A model generated the notes under the pieces. The model ran no database searches and was not told the origin of the DNA. It was given only the letters and a program-made list of their open reading frames with translations. From Marinisporobacter sp. (GTDB lineage: Bacteria > Bacillota > Clostridia > Peptostreptococcales > Thermotaleaceae): a stretch of 64,000 nt of DNA. Made by a program: the position numbers and the translations under genes. Positions within the stretch are counted from its first letter, which is position 1, and each line of letters begins with the position of its first letter. The stretch spans positions 434,001 to 498,000 of the forward strand of contig JAOARP010000047.1 in assembly GCA_025210525.1 (NCBI GenBank). Reading direction: 5' to 3'. Positions 51,754 to 62,125 of the stretch are shown piece by piece.

Positions 51754-53545
51754 AAGCCTCTTCCTTTCCAACTTTCCATGAAATAGATGTTTGATATTCT
51801 TCCCACATTTTTTTGTATGTTCCATTCTTGTGTAAAAGCTTTTGATGATCTCCATTTTCTACAATTTTCCCATCCTTTATAACAAGAATACAGTCAACAT
51901 CTTTTATAGAAGAAAGTCGGTGGGCAATCATTAAAACGGTCTTATCTTTCACTAAAGATTCAAAAGCTTTCTGTATTTGATATTCATTCTCTGGATCTGC
52001 AAAAGCTGTTGCTTCATCTAATATGATGATTGGAGCATTCTTTAAAATAGCTCGAGCTAAAGCAATCCTTTGCTGTTCTCCTCCAGAAAGATATACCCCT
52101 TGTGTCCCTACAACAGTATCTATCCCTTGAGGCATTTTTTCTATGATATCATCACATTGTGCTAAATGTGCTGCTCTGAGTACTTCTTCACGACTGGCTT
52201 CTTTATTTGCTAATCTAATATTTTCAAGTAAGCTTGTTTTAAATAAATTGCTATTCTGAAAGACAAAAGCAATCTTTTCCATTAATTCTTTTTCATCAAA
52301 ATCTTTTACATTAACTCCTCCAATTTCAATACTTCCATCGTCTACATCCCAAAATCTTGCTACAAGACTTGCCAAAGTACTCTTTCCACCTCCAGAAGGA
52401 CCTACTAATGCAAAAGTTTTTCCTGAAGGAATGGTAAAGCTCACATTTTCAATAGCAGCTTTGTCATTATCCGGATAAGTAAAACCAATATTTTTGAATA
52501 CAATATCATTTTTATTGGTTTCTTTTATCTGATCTGTTTCTTTTAAGTTCTTCGCTTTTAATATTTCATCTATTCTAATTAAAGCTTCTTTTGCTGCCAT
52601 AACATTTTCACTTGAAAACATAATCTTCGTCATCATTACTGCAACAAGTGGGGAAAACAACATATAAAAAATCAAATCTAATAAAAATTTATTATAGTCT
52701 GACCCATTCAATATAAAAAGAATTCCAATAGGGGTTAAAAGTAATGCTGGAGCATGAATGGTAATGGTGAATCCAATCATTGGAACACGACAATTAATAG
52801 CATATTCTGATGCAAAATCACTATATCCCTTAATGGATTTATGAAAATTCTTAAAAGAATATACAGTTTGCTGAAATACTTTCACTACAGGAATACCTCT
52901 AACATATTCAACAGCAGATGCATTCATATCTTCTAGTGCATCCATATATGTCTTCATAAATTCTGCATTATTTCCTCCCATCATCTCCTTTAAAATCAAT
53001 AAACTTAAGAATATGGGCGCTAAACAAACAAGCCCTAAACGCCAATCAAAAATAAATAATATAATGATGATGGCAATAGGCATGATCATAACTCCTGATA
53101 AATCTGGCAATTGATGTGCTAAAAATCCGTGGGTTAAGCTTGCATTGTCATCAATTACTTTTCTAAGTTTTCCACTAGGATTTTTTGTAAAAAAGCCTAA
53201 AGGAAGGGTAACAATTTTATGCATTGCTTCTTTTCTCATATTCTTTTCAACACGGAAAGCTGCCAAATGAGAACACATTAAACTTGCAAAATAAAATACA
53301 ATACTTAAGAGAGAAAATCCAACTGCCATCCATCCATATCTTATGCTTTCCGTAGCTTGTGTAACATCTGGTAAAGCCCGAAAAATATCTTTTACAACAA
53401 ACCATATACAAACAAATGGAAATAAAGATAAAATTGCACTCATTCCTGATAACACAATTGCAAGTATAATTAAAAAGCGATGCTTACCTGCAAATTTTAA
53501 TAATTTCGAAAGGGTTGATTTTTGTTCTGATTCCATTTTTATCAT
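51746..53545 (-). CDS. ABC transporter, exporter fold, half 1 (YbtP-like)
   Basis: This 599-residue half transporter has six membrane helices and an ATPase. Walker A is GPSGGGKSTLASL, the signature is LSGGEQQRIALARAI and Walker B is PIIILDEATAFADP, where the usual Ser-Leu after Ala-Thr-Ala is replaced by FADP, a feature of YbtP/IrtA-type importers as far as I recall. The gene overlaps its partner by 8 bp. It lies about 75 bp downstream of the FeoC-like gene. Confidence 0.87.
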   Translation of the reverse strand: MIKMESEQKSTLSKLLKFAGKHRFLIILAIVLSGMSAILSLFPFVCIWFVVKDIFRALPDVTQATESIRYGWMAVGFSLLSIVFYFASLMCSHLAAFRVEKNMRKEAMHKIVTLPLGFFTKNPSGKLRKVIDDNASLTHGFLAHQLPDLSGVMIMPIAIIIILFIFDWRLGLVCLAPIFLSLLILKEMMGGNNAEFMKTYMDALEDMNASAVEYVRGIPVVKVFQQTVYSFKNFHKSIKGYSDFASEYAINCRVPMIGFTITIHAPALLLTPIGILFILNGSDYNKFLLDLIFYMLFSPLVAVMMTKIMFSSENVMAAKEALIRIDEILKAKNLKETDQIKETNKNDIVFKNIGFTYPDNDKAAIENVSFTIPSGKTFALVGPSGGGKSTLASLVARFWDVDDGSIEIGGVNVKDFDEKELMEKIAFVFQNSNLFKTSLLENIRLANKEASREEVLRAAHLAQCDDIIEKMPQGIDTVVGTQGVYLSGGEQQRIALARAILKNAPIIILDEATAFADPENEYQIQKAFESLVKDKTVLMIAHRLSSIKDVDCILVIKDGKIVENGDHQKLLHKNGTYKKMWEEYQTSISWKVGKEEAYV

Positions 53546-53621
53546 TCACCATCCTCTTATCCAATTGCTAAATCTATCTATGTACAACTTCTTTAAATCA
53601 AAGTCCTTCTTGAATGATTAT

Positions 53622-53897
53622 TCAAAAAGGATTTTTTATTCCTCTTAAATAACCTTTACCTTCTTTAGAAAGACTCCATACATGCATTTCATTTCTTTTT
53701 ATATTGCTTTCTCTACATCCTTTGCACATATTACAGCCTGTATGAATCTTTTGTAAATACCCCATCTGATTAAGCTGATTTATTGCTGCTTCAATAAGTG
53801 TTTGATCTACTCTTAAATTTTGTGCTAAATCTTCATAGGATAGAATTCTTCCACTATTTAACATCATTAATATTTTATCTAACAACAATCTTCTCAC
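53622..53897 (-). CDS. feoC: FeoC-like winged-helix protein
   Basis: This 91-residue protein has a small winged helix (SYEDLAQNLRVDQTLIEAAIN) and a Cys-rich CNMCKGC patch, the likely Fe-S or redox switch of FeoC. The gene starts directly after the feoB stop. It is in the second feo operon and should fine-tune FeoB. Confidence 0.78.
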   Translation of the reverse strand: MRRLLLDKILMMLNSGRILSYEDLAQNLRVDQTLIEAAINQLNQMGYLQKIHTGCNMCKGCRESNIKRNEMHVWSLSKEGKGYLRGIKNPF

Positions 53898-53899
53898 CT

Positions 53900-55960
53900 C
53901 TAAAATAATATTGTTCCTATTCGATAAGCAATAGCTCCTATTACAAGGGCACTTAACATATAGTAGCTCACAATTTTAATGGTCCATTTTAAAGAATGGG
54001 TTTCAGCGTTAACGCATGCAATAGCTGCCATACATGGAACATTGAAATAATAGGCAAACATAAAAGCAAGGGCTGAAGGTTTTGAAATAGCTGCTAACAT
54101 AGCTGTTGATAAAGCAGATTGATCAAACTGAACAGCTCCTGAAACCATAATTCCAGAAAAGCTTGATGTTCCTGATCCTACTCCAAATAACATGGATAAT
54201 ACACCTAAGGCACCTTCCTTACTCATTACAGAAACAAGTAATGCAATCAACAATCTCCAATCTAGTCCCAAAAAAGCAGCTATAGGTTCTACTGTTTTTC
54301 CAATGGCATATATTGGACTATTTTCAATATTTCCATCAGCTGTATAAGATAATACCCACATAACAACAGACACCCCAACAATTACAACAAAGGCTTTTTT
54401 CATAACATCTTTCATTTTACTCCAAACATGAACGAAAATTCCTTTCCAATTAGGTTTATGATAAGGTGGTAGCTCCATAATGAGTCCCATCCCATCTTCC
54501 TCTTTTATAAACTTTGTTCTAAATATCCAAGATGTAAAAATAACATAAAAAATAGAGCATATAAATAAAGCTACAATTACCCATATAGCATTTACACCAA
54601 AAAATAAACTTCCTACTAATCCTATAACCCCCCACATAGCTGCACACGGTACAACCATACTTGTAGTAATGGTAAGGAGTCTTTGTTGCCATGATTCTAT
54701 TACTCTAGATCCAGTGATCCCCGCCATGTTACAACCAAAACTTGTAATAAACGGCATGATGGACTTCCCATGTAAACCAATTTTACTCATGGTTGTATCA
54801 AATACATAAGCAACTCTCGCCATATACCCTACATCTTCCATAAATCCAAAAACAAATACAACCCCTGCAATGAATCCACCCATTATAAGTGCCATAGATA
54901 CAGAAGGAATAACAGCTTCTGTTACTAAAGAAACAATCCAATAGGATATCCCCTCATCTAATAGACTATCTCGTAAAGTTAAAGATATCTGTGGAAGAAC
55001 CCTTCCTATTCCCATCATAAAAGGCATAGCAATGACCATACTCACAGCAAATCCTAATATCATCATCAAAATTGCCATAGGTTTTCCGAAAATTCTATGG
55101 GTAGCTAGTTTATCAAATCCCATTCTTTTCAAAAAATACTCTTGTTTTTTTGTCAGCACATCCTCCAAAATATTTTTGATCCATTCATACCTACAATTAG
55201 CTGCTTTTAAAGGTCCATCTGTATTTTTTTTAATAATAGAATGGATTCCTGTCCATTCATCCGCTGTAACCTTTTCTTTGACAAGCGTAAGAATTTGTTC
55301 GTCATTTTCAAGCAACCTTACACCAATCCAGCTACTACTACAATTTCCTATTCCTTCTTTAGGCAAAATTTTCATAAGTTCATTGAATTCTTCTTTAAAA
55401 ACATCTTCATATATTTTTACCATAGCATCTGCATGAAGGATTTTTTTATTTTCTTCTATTATTTGAACTTTTTCTAAAAGACCTTCAACCCCTTCTCCTT
55501 TTGCAGCCACCATGGGTACAATAGGTATTCCTAATTTTTCTTGTAGCTTTTGAATGTTAATACTTTTCCCTTGTTCTTTGGCAACATCTATCATATTTAA
55601 TACTGCAATTACAGGAACATTCATTCCTACCATTTCTGAAAGTAAATACATGCTTCTCTCTAACTGAGATGTATCCACCATTGTAATAATCATGTCTACC
55701 TCATTAGAAATGATAAAATCTCTAGCAATAAGCTCTTCTGATGAATTAGCTGTTAAGCTATAAGTTCCAGGCAAATCCACAAGACTATATTTTTTATCAT
55801 TTAAATGAAAGATTCCTTGTTTTTGCTCTACAGTTTTTCCTGGCCAATTTCCCACATGCTGCTTTGCACCAGTAAGTCTATTAAAAAGTGTTGATTTTCC
55901 TGTATTAGGCTGTCCTGCAAGCCCTATTTTAATAGGCCCTTTTATAGCTACACTATCCAT
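53900..55960 (-). CDS. feoB: FeoB ferrous iron transporter (full length)
   Basis: This 686-residue FeoB has both domains fused. G motifs are GQPNTGKST, DLPGTYSL and NMID; the membrane part has SIMPFITSFGCNMAGI, VVPCAAMWGVIGL and ELPPYHKPNW. It starts directly at the feoA stop codon (TAAATG). It differs from the split FeoB at 20718-22902, and the promoter has a Fur box, so this is probably the main iron importer. Confidence 0.93.
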   Translation of the reverse strand: MDSVAIKGPIKIGLAGQPNTGKSTLFNRLTGAKQHVGNWPGKTVEQKQGIFHLNDKKYSLVDLPGTYSLTANSSEELIARDFIISNEVDMIITMVDTSQLERSMYLLSEMVGMNVPVIAVLNMIDVAKEQGKSINIQKLQEKLGIPIVPMVAAKGEGVEGLLEKVQIIEENKKILHADAMVKIYEDVFKEEFNELMKILPKEGIGNCSSSWIGVRLLENDEQILTLVKEKVTADEWTGIHSIIKKNTDGPLKAANCRYEWIKNILEDVLTKKQEYFLKRMGFDKLATHRIFGKPMAILMMILGFAVSMVIAMPFMMGIGRVLPQISLTLRDSLLDEGISYWIVSLVTEAVIPSVSMALIMGGFIAGVVFVFGFMEDVGYMARVAYVFDTTMSKIGLHGKSIMPFITSFGCNMAGITGSRVIESWQQRLLTITTSMVVPCAAMWGVIGLVGSLFFGVNAIWVIVALFICSIFYVIFTSWIFRTKFIKEEDGMGLIMELPPYHKPNWKGIFVHVWSKMKDVMKKAFVVIVGVSVVMWVLSYTADGNIENSPIYAIGKTVEPIAAFLGLDWRLLIALLVSVMSKEGALGVLSMLFGVGSGTSSFSGIMVSGAVQFDQSALSTAMLAAISKPSALAFMFAYYFNVPCMAAIACVNAETHSLKWTIKIVSYYMLSALVIGAIAYRIGTILF

Positions 55961-56188
55961 TTAGGATACCTCCTTTACAAATATTTTTTTAGCTTCCTCT
56001 TTACTTACAGCAATCATCGTATCTCTAGCAAATAATAAAACTGGGAACTTTTTATTATTCTGAATAACTTCTATAATAGTTCCATTTGTGAGCCCCATAG
56101 CTGTTATTTTGCTTATAAACTTATTTGATCCTTCTAAATCTATAATTTTACACATAGTATTTTCCTTTTGTAAATTTAGACGAGTCAT
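55961..56188 (-). CDS. feoA: FeoA (second copy)
   Basis: This 75-residue SH3-like FeoA has ISKITAMGLTNGTIIEVIQ and FARDTMIAVSKEEA. It is the first gene of the Fur-box operon feoA-feoB-feoC. It is not closely similar to the first FeoA by eye. Confidence 0.88.
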   Translation of the reverse strand: MTRLNLQKENTMCKIIDLEGSNKFISKITAMGLTNGTIIEVIQNNKKFPVLLFARDTMIAVSKEEAKKIFVKEVS

Positions 56189-56237
56189 CTAATCACCTTC
56201 CTCTTATATCATGTTTATCAATATTTTCCTATAAACA

Positions 56238-56258
56238 TTATATTGATAATGATTATCA
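56238..56258 (-). promoter_or_regulatory. Fur box in the promoter of feoA2
   Basis: TGATAAT-G-ATTATCA (56244-56258) is a perfect 7-1-7 repeat. On the minus strand TATAAT (56238-56243) directly follows, and the box fills the -35/-10 spacer, so binding would block RNA polymerase. Confidence 0.85.
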
Positions 56259-56277
56259 TTTTCTACTCCAAAACAAA

Positions 56278-56335
56278 TAAAAAATGCTCCAAAAAACAAA
56301 AACCATTTTGTGATTTTCATTTACTTGGAACATTT
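56278..56335 (-). terminator. Terminator of the AraC gene
   Basis: On the minus strand AAAATGTTCCA pairs with TGGAGCATTTT (long loop), followed by TTATTT. Confidence 0.55.
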
Positions 56336-56351
56336 TTAACTATATTCATAT

Positions 56352-57329
56352 TTATTTTGACTTTCTATATTTCAAAGGTGTTGTCTCATTATACCTTTTA
56401 AACATATTCGAAAATTTACTTGGATTTTCATAGCCTATTTCATTTGCAATTTCTAAAATAGATAGATTAGTATTTTTTAATAAATATTTGGCCTTTTCTA
56501 TTTTCACTTTTTTTATATATTCATAAACCGTGTCCCCTGTAAGATCCTTAAACCCTTTTTGCAATTTATAAACACTTATATTTAATTGAGTGGCTAAATC
56601 TTTAACAGCAGGTGTATTTTCAATATTTTCATTGATGATTTCTTTCGCCTGAGTAATTTTTTCTATATCTTTATTTTTAATATTTTTCAAGCTTTCTTTT
56701 GATTTTTCTTCAAGAAAAGTAGCTAAAAGCTCAATCGTTTTTAATTTTAATTTCATATACCCCATCATATTATCATTAGAAATTGAGTCAATCTCTTGGG
56801 CTATTTTTCTTAAATCATAGCTAGCCTTTTCTATAATCAAGGTATTTCCATTAAATATGCTATTAATATTTTTCTGCCACTCTATTATGAGCTGGTCTTC
56901 CCCAATCGAATGGATAGCATTTTTAATAACATTAAAATCTATATGAATAGATATAGTTTTACAATTTCTATGTTTAAGTTTAAAATACTCCAACTTATTC
57001 AATGTTCTATAAATACAAATGTCACCTTTTTTAAATGTATATTCCTTCCGATCAGGTAAAGATAAAATTTTCGTGTCTCCACGATAGCAATATCCCACTT
57101 CTAAAATATCCTCATGAGTCATTCTATTATCTATATCCATATCCATCTTAGAAATATCAAATCCTGATACCTCTAGCCCTTCTTCTATCTTTATTCTAAA
57201 GAAAGTTCCTTGTCCAAATTGATCTTTAATAAAATATTTTTTACCTAATAATTCATCTGATGTTTTAGAACAGTATTTGTCTTCAACATATTTGTAATAA
57301 TCATCTATTATATTTTTTTTCATAGTCAT
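56352..57329 (-). CDS. AraC-family regulator upstream of the second feo/siderophore-transport cluster
   Basis: This 325-residue regulator has an N-terminal sensor domain (about 15-160) and a C-terminal double helix-turn-helix (about 225-325; AVKDLATQLNISVYKLQKGFK and IANEIGYENPSKFSNMFKRY). Its layout resembles PchR/YbtA-type siderophore regulators. It lies upstream of feoA2 and in the same direction. It may control the ABC pair and MATE pump. Confidence 0.82.
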   Translation of the reverse strand: MTMKKNIIDDYYKYVEDKYCSKTSDELLGKKYFIKDQFGQGTFFRIKIEEGLEVSGFDISKMDMDIDNRMTHEDILEVGYCYRGDTKILSLPDRKEYTFKKGDICIYRTLNKLEYFKLKHRNCKTISIHIDFNVIKNAIHSIGEDQLIIEWQKNINSIFNGNTLIIEKASYDLRKIAQEIDSISNDNMMGYMKLKLKTIELLATFLEEKSKESLKNIKNKDIEKITQAKEIINENIENTPAVKDLATQLNISVYKLQKGFKDLTGDTVYEYIKKVKIEKAKYLLKNTNLSILEIANEIGYENPSKFSNMFKRYNETTPLKYRKSK

Positions 57330-57639
57330 TTCTATCTAACACCCTCTTTTTAACACTAAAAATCATCATTCCCTTAGTTTTCATATACTTATTATCTTTA
57401 TTCGTCAAAATACAATATTTACCTTCTATTACTCATCATTTATATTAAAATATTTACTACGTTTCTTTTGCATCAAAAACATACATTCCCTTAATTTCAC
57501 TTTAACTGCCTTGTTTTTTTACTTAAATTCACTTATTATTGAATTAGAACTACATTTCATATCTACAAAAAATTCTAAACAAAATAGTGTTACTCATGCC
57601 CTTTATAATTTCATCTACTATCGAAGAGGAGGTAAAATT

Positions 57640-58029
57640 GTGAAAATTGAACATATTTCACTTTGGACAAATCAACTGGAAAAGCTAAAGGATTTTTATT
57701 GTACATACTTTCATGCACAAGCAAATAATAAATATATAAATCATAGTAAAGGCTTTGAATCCTACTTTTTATCATTTGATGATGGTTGCCGTTTAGAAAT
57801 TATGCAAATGCCCTCTATTCCTAACAATCTAAATAATACTTATGACCAATATATAGGGTTAATTCATTTTGCAATCTCCGTAGGAAATCAATCTACAGTT
57901 GTATCCTTGACAGAAAGATTAAAAGCTGAAGGCTATGAGGTCATAAGCAACCCTAGAACCACTGGTGATGGATACTTTGAAAGCGTTATTCTAGACCCCG
58001 ATGGAAATAGAATAGAAATAACAATTTAA
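57640..58029 (+). CDS. VOC (glyoxalase/bleomycin resistance) superfamily protein
   Basis: This 129-residue protein has two beta-alpha-beta modules with candidate metal ligands: His in IEHISLW, Glu in CRLEIMQ, His in IHFAISV and Glu in NRIEITI. The set fits lactoylglutathione-lyase-like enzymes. The start is GTG at 57640 with GAGGAGG upstream; the frame runs 43 codons further up without a ribosome site. Not in an operon. Confidence 0.78.
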   Translation: MKIEHISLWTNQLEKLKDFYCTYFHAQANNKYINHSKGFESYFLSFDDGCRLEIMQMPSIPNNLNNTYDQYIGLIHFAISVGNQSTVVSLTERLKAEGYEVISNPRTTGDGYFESVILDPDGNRIEITI

Positions 58030-58051
58030 CAAAATAATACATTAACCCCTT

Positions 58052-58092
58052 AAGAGTAAGTCTATACTTCTATATTAGACTTGCTCTTTTTT
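58052..58092 (+). terminator. Terminator of the VOC gene
   Basis: AAGAGTAAGTCTA pairs with TAGACTTGCTCTT (one G-U pair), followed by T residues. Confidence 0.8.
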
Positions 58093-58340
58093 AATATAAA
58101 CATTTTACGAAAAAAGTAAATTACTCCTCAAAACATAAATATGTAAAAATATGTATTATAAAGTAAATTATTGAGTATTAATCATAATAATGTTAAAATA
58201 ATAATTATATTACAATATTGTAAAATTAACAAATATTCAAAAGTTGTACTCATCTTATTTAATTTTTTCAAATGAACATTAAAAAGTTGTTCCCCTCATA
58301 TGCACAATCTATTTTCTAATTATCAAAAGGAGTGATTTCT
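58093..58340. other. AT-rich leader upstream of the chemoreceptor gene
   Basis: About 250 bases without a gene. No riboswitch-like core was recognised. Confidence 0.4.
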
Positions 58341-60359
58341 ATGAAAAAAACAACCCTCTCAAGAAAAATAAATCTAGTTATTATGCCCATCGTTTTATTA
58401 GGTTTACTTATGACATCATTTGTCTGTTACCACTTTATAAGTCAAATCCTAGAAAAAAATACCTACACCCATATGCTCGAAATTGTAAATAAAGAATCAA
58501 CTCTTATTAATACTTGGATACTAGACCATCTTTTAGAAGTAGAATCTATGACTACAACACCTATATCAAAAAATATTAATCAAAATTTTGACGCAGTAGA
58601 TCAACTAAACAAAAACAGATTTACTTATCTAAGAAAGCACTACCCAAATGATTATTTAGATATTTATAGTGCTAATAAAAATGGTACTTACCATACTATT
58701 CTTCAAAAAGACAATCGTTTAACCATATTTGAAGGAAATATAAGTACCAGACCTTATTTTAAAGCTATTATGAATGGGGAAGGCCCTCAAATCACACCTC
58801 CACTTATTTCTAAAACTACTAAAAAGCCAACGATTTTTATGGTAGCACCTATTTATAATGATGTTTCCCAACCTCAAGGATTGATTGGAGCAGGCATTCA
58901 GCTTAATTATATAAAAGAAGAAACTCAAAATCTTCAGCTCGGAAAAAATGGTTATTCCTATGTTTTAAGTGAAGATGGAACCTTTATTTGGCATCCCGAT
59001 GAAAATTATGTGATGAAAAAGAAAATTACAGATTTAAATGAAGAATCAATAAAAAAATTATATACATATATGAAAGAAAATGAAAAAGGCATGAAAACCT
59101 ATATCTCACAAGGAAAAAATGTAATTGCTTTTTTTTCAAGAGTACCTAGAACAAATTGGATATTTGTAAGTGTTGTACTAGAAGATGAGCTTTCTGCTCC
59201 ATTAAAAAAATCAGGAATCACCCAAGTGATCATTACACTAATTATTCTTTTGATTATATCTACTTTACTTTTTATCACTACTAAAAAATTATTTAAACCA
59301 CTAGCTACATTAGATAATATTGCAAATCAAATATCCAAGGGAGATTTAACTGTAAAAATAGATATACAATCTAATGACGAGATCGGAAGATTTGGAAATA
59401 CCTTCAGCTTTATGGTCAATAACTTTAGAAATTTAATTAAAGATATTAAGGAATCATCTGAGCGGGTTTCCCATTCTGCTACTATTTTTAAGAAAAATGC
59501 TCAACAAACAGCTTTTAGTTCAGAGGAAATAGCAAAAACAGTAGAAGAAATTGCATCTACTGCAACAGATCAATCTGTTGCTACAGACCTTGGATGTTCT
59601 AAATCTATTGAATTAGAACAGATTATAGAGAAAGATCAACAATATGCTAAGGAAGTAAATGATTCCTCCAAAAAAGTAAGCAACGTAGTAAATGAAGGAC
59701 TCTTAGCCATTAGTGAATTAACTCATCACAGTCAAGAAAATACTCATGCAACCAACGAGATCTATAGGAATATCATGCAAACAAATAGCAGCGTAGATAA
59801 AATAAGCCAAGCTAGTACTATGATTACAACTATATCAGAACAAACAAATTTATTGGCATTAAATGCAGCTATTGAAGCAGCTAGAGCAGGAGAAGCAGGA
59901 CGAGGCTTTGCAGTTGTAGCAGAAGAAATTCGAAAGCTTGCAGAACAAACAACTACTTCTACTAAAGAAATCGATTATGTAATAGGAGAACTACAATCAA
60001 ATGTGCAAAATGCAGTTAATACTATGAAAAATGTAATCAATACTATGGACAAACAAGTAGACAGTGTAAATATGGCAGAAGAAAAATATAATCAAATTTC
60101 TAAAGCAATTAGCACCACTGAAAAAGCTATTGAAAATCTTAATTCTTCTGGAGAAGAAATGATGCAAAAGAAAGATGAAATTTTGAATGTATTAGATAAT
60201 CTTTCTACCATTGCTCAGCAAAATGCCGCAGGAACTCAACAAGTATCTGCTTCTACAGAAGAACAGACAACTATTCTTGAAGATATGTCTTCTGAAAGTC
60301 ATCAATTATATAACTTAGCACAAGAACTTCAAGAGCATATTAAAAAATTTAAAATATAA
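58341..60359 (+). CDS. Methyl-accepting chemotaxis protein (dCACHE)
   Basis: This 672-residue chemoreceptor has an N-terminal membrane helix (about 12-30), an extracellular double-Cache domain (about 35-285, with SARPYF-like [14 protein letters not shown]), a second helix (about 295-315), HAMP (about 316-370), and a cytoplasmic coiled coil with signalling tip [20 protein letters not shown]. The start at 58341 has AAAAGGAG; the frame from a GTG at 58332 overlaps that site and is rejected. The ligand is not predictable from sequence. Confidence 0.9.
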   Translation: MKKTTLSRKINLVIMPIVLLGLLMTSFVCYHFISQILEKNTYTHMLEIVNKESTLINTWILDHLLEVESMTTTPISKNINQNFDAVDQLNKNRFTYLRKHYPNDYLDIYSANKNGTYHTILQKDNRLTIFEGNISTRPYFKAIMNGEGPQITPPLISKTTKKPTIFMVAPIYNDVSQPQGLIGAGIQLNYIKEETQNLQLGKNGYSYVLSEDGTFIWHPDENYVMKKKITDLNEESIKKLYTYMKENEKGMKTYISQGKNVIAFFSRVPRTNWIFVSVVLEDELSAPLKKSGITQVIITLIILLIISTLLFITTKKLFKPLATLDNIANQISKGDLTVKIDIQSNDEIGRFGNTFSFMVNNFRNLIKDIKESSERVSHSATIFKKNAQQTAFSSEEIAKTVEEIASTATDQSVATDLGCSKSIELEQIIEKDQQYAKEVNDSSKKVSNVVNEGLLAISELTHHSQENTHATNEIYRNIMQTNSSVDKISQASTMITTISEQTNLLALNAAIEAARAGEAGRGFAVVAEEIRKLAEQTTTSTKEIDYVIGELQSNVQNAVNTMKNVINTMDKQVDSVNMAEEKYNQISKAISTTEKAIENLNSSGEEMMQKKDEILNVLDNLSTIAQQNAAGTQQVSASTEEQTTILEDMSSESHQLYNLAQELQEHIKKFKI

Positions 60360-60643
60360 GAATTAATTTGCATGCTTATTCTAAAAATTTTATGATAAAG
60401 TTCACTAAATCACTTCTTTGTATTTATATACATAGGAGTGATTTTACATTATATATCTCTACAAAAAAACTTTTAATAGAATATTTTTAAAATAAGTATA
60501 CTATATATTGATTTGTTTAATGATTTATGTTATATTATTGTTGTCGATAAGGTTATTTTGTATATCACTTATTCAAATATATCATATATATGTATTAAGA
60601 AGATCGTAATCTTTGGTTTAAATAAATTAAAGGGGTGTTGTTC

Positions 60644-60835
60644 ATGCATAAAAATAATATTTTAAGTCCTGAAGCAACAAAACAACAAGTTTTAGAATTA
60701 ATTAATCATTCTGGTATTCTTCCTCAAGATTTTATAAAAGAATTAGCAAATATCTATCATATTGAAGGTCCAGAAAATTCTTATACCCAATTCAATACAG
60801 ATTATAAGACTTATTGTGATAGCTTTGTAGAATAA
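60644..60835 (+). CDS. Small protein of unknown function
   Basis: This 63-residue acidic protein is predicted to be mostly helical (SPEATKQQVLELINHSG, DFIKELANIYHI). AAAGGGGTG lies upstream of the ATG at 60644, and a perfect terminator follows the stop codon. This supports a real gene. No family recognised. Confidence 0.65.
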   Translation: MHKNNILSPEATKQQVLELINHSGILPQDFIKELANIYHIEGPENSYTQFNTDYKTYCDSFVE

Positions 60836-60844
60836 ACTTTACAA

Positions 60845-60878
60845 AAAAAGATGCAAAAAAATCTTTTTGCATCTTTTT
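60845..60878 (+). terminator. Terminator of the 63-residue gene
   Basis: AAAAAGATGCAAAAA pairs with TTTTTGCATCTTTTT, a perfect 15-bp stem with a short loop. Confidence 0.85.
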
Positions 60879-60943
60879 CTCCTTATATAACCCATTCACA
60901 TTTAATAGCTCACTTCTAGTTTATACTATACATTTTATTTCTG

Positions 60944-61519
60944 TTAGTTTTTCCTTAATCCCCTCCAATAAAACTGGCAACTCTTTTCTAATTTTTCATG
61001 ATCAAATTTATCATATAAAAGCATTGTAAAATTTCCATGCATAACACTTTCAAAAGAATAAATCAAATCTTCTGGACTCTGCTCCTCGATTTCTCCACTA
61101 TCTATTTTTTCTTTTATTATATGAAAAAGTTTATAATAAATTTTTTCCTTAAGAGGGAGTATACTCACCTTGATCGCATCCTTTAACATACAACATGCAC
61201 AAAATAATACGTTTCTCCAAAATCCTTTTTTTATTGGATTTCGATAAAAATAATCCATCCCTTTCTTTAATAACTCCATAAATATTTTTTCTATAGGTTC
61301 ATTTTGAATATCTATTTCCATATGATCAATATAATCAAAAAAAGTATTTACTTCCTCTTCTAAAACTGTAATAAAAATTTCTTCTTTACTTGAAAAATGA
61401 GCATATATAGAAGGCTTCTTTATACCAACCAATTTTGCAATCTCCGCTAGGGTTGTTCCTTCATATCCCTTTTTAGCAACTAATTCAAATGTAGCTTCTT
61501 TTATTCTTGTAGCTGTCAT
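60944..61519 (-). CDS. TetR/AcrR-family regulator
   Basis: This 191-residue regulator has the helix-turn-helix TLAEIAKLVGIKKPSIYAHF (about 23-42) and a helical ligand domain with CCM near 113. It diverges from the NhaC-type antiporter gene at 62126, 600 bases away, so it is not certain to control it. No operator was identified. Confidence 0.85.
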   Translation of the reverse strand: MTATRIKEATFELVAKKGYEGTTLAEIAKLVGIKKPSIYAHFSSKEEIFITVLEEEVNTFFDYIDHMEIDIQNEPIEKIFMELLKKGMDYFYRNPIKKGFWRNVLFCACCMLKDAIKVSILPLKEKIYYKLFHIIKEKIDSGEIEEQSPEDLIYSFESVMHGNFTMLLYDKFDHEKLEKSCQFYWRGLRKN

Positions 61520-62125
61520 ATACTTCCCCCTTATTAATCAACCCACAACTTTAATTCATTTTCTTTATTCTCTAATCCTCGTTTTCCCCTATTGTACTTA
61601 ATATCCCTGCCAAATTATTTTTTTACCATTTTATCACATATGAAAATTTTGTAAACTTCCCTAGAATTTATTATATCTTATCATTATATCACTGATCTGA
61701 TCTTATCTCCTATAATCCCTTAGTCCCAAAATAAAAGATTGCATTTTCTTCTACAAAACTTTACATGAATCAACAACCATTATTCTTTTTCCGAATCTTG
61801 AAAATTATTAGTATTATTAAGATTCGTTAACATTTGCAAACCTTTTCCCTTTTTTATAACTTTTATTCACTTACAACTACAGCAATTTCAAAACATACAT
61901 CCATTATTTCTTCGTCTATATTCATAAAATTCCAAATAGTCTATTTTCAAGATTTCCTCCTAAAAGGTGTTATACTATTGTTGTTAAAAGTTTATCATCA
62001 CACACTATTTACACACCTTTCACGTTACACATTAATAGGAAGGGGGCCTTGCAATCAAGGAAAACCTAATTAGTAGTTGCATCCTTTAAAAAATCAAATT
62101 ATAAACTTAGAGGAGGACTTTTTTA
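61520..62125. other. Intergenic region upstream of the NhaC-type gene
   Basis: About 600 bases. An inverted repeat CGAATCTT (61792-61799)/AAGATTCG (61819-61826) and a small CCTTG/CAAGG hairpin (about 62046-62060) are the only structures noticed. AGGAGG lies before the ATG at 62126. Confidence 0.5.

Noticed and set aside
62046..62062. CCTTG/CAAGG hairpin as a riboswitch
   Set aside because: Only a 5-bp stem, with no conserved core of any riboswitch class known to me.
61834..62073. 79-codon plus-strand frame upstream of the NhaC-type gene
   Set aside because: No ribosome site, AT-rich composition typical of noncoding DNA, and no family resemblance.
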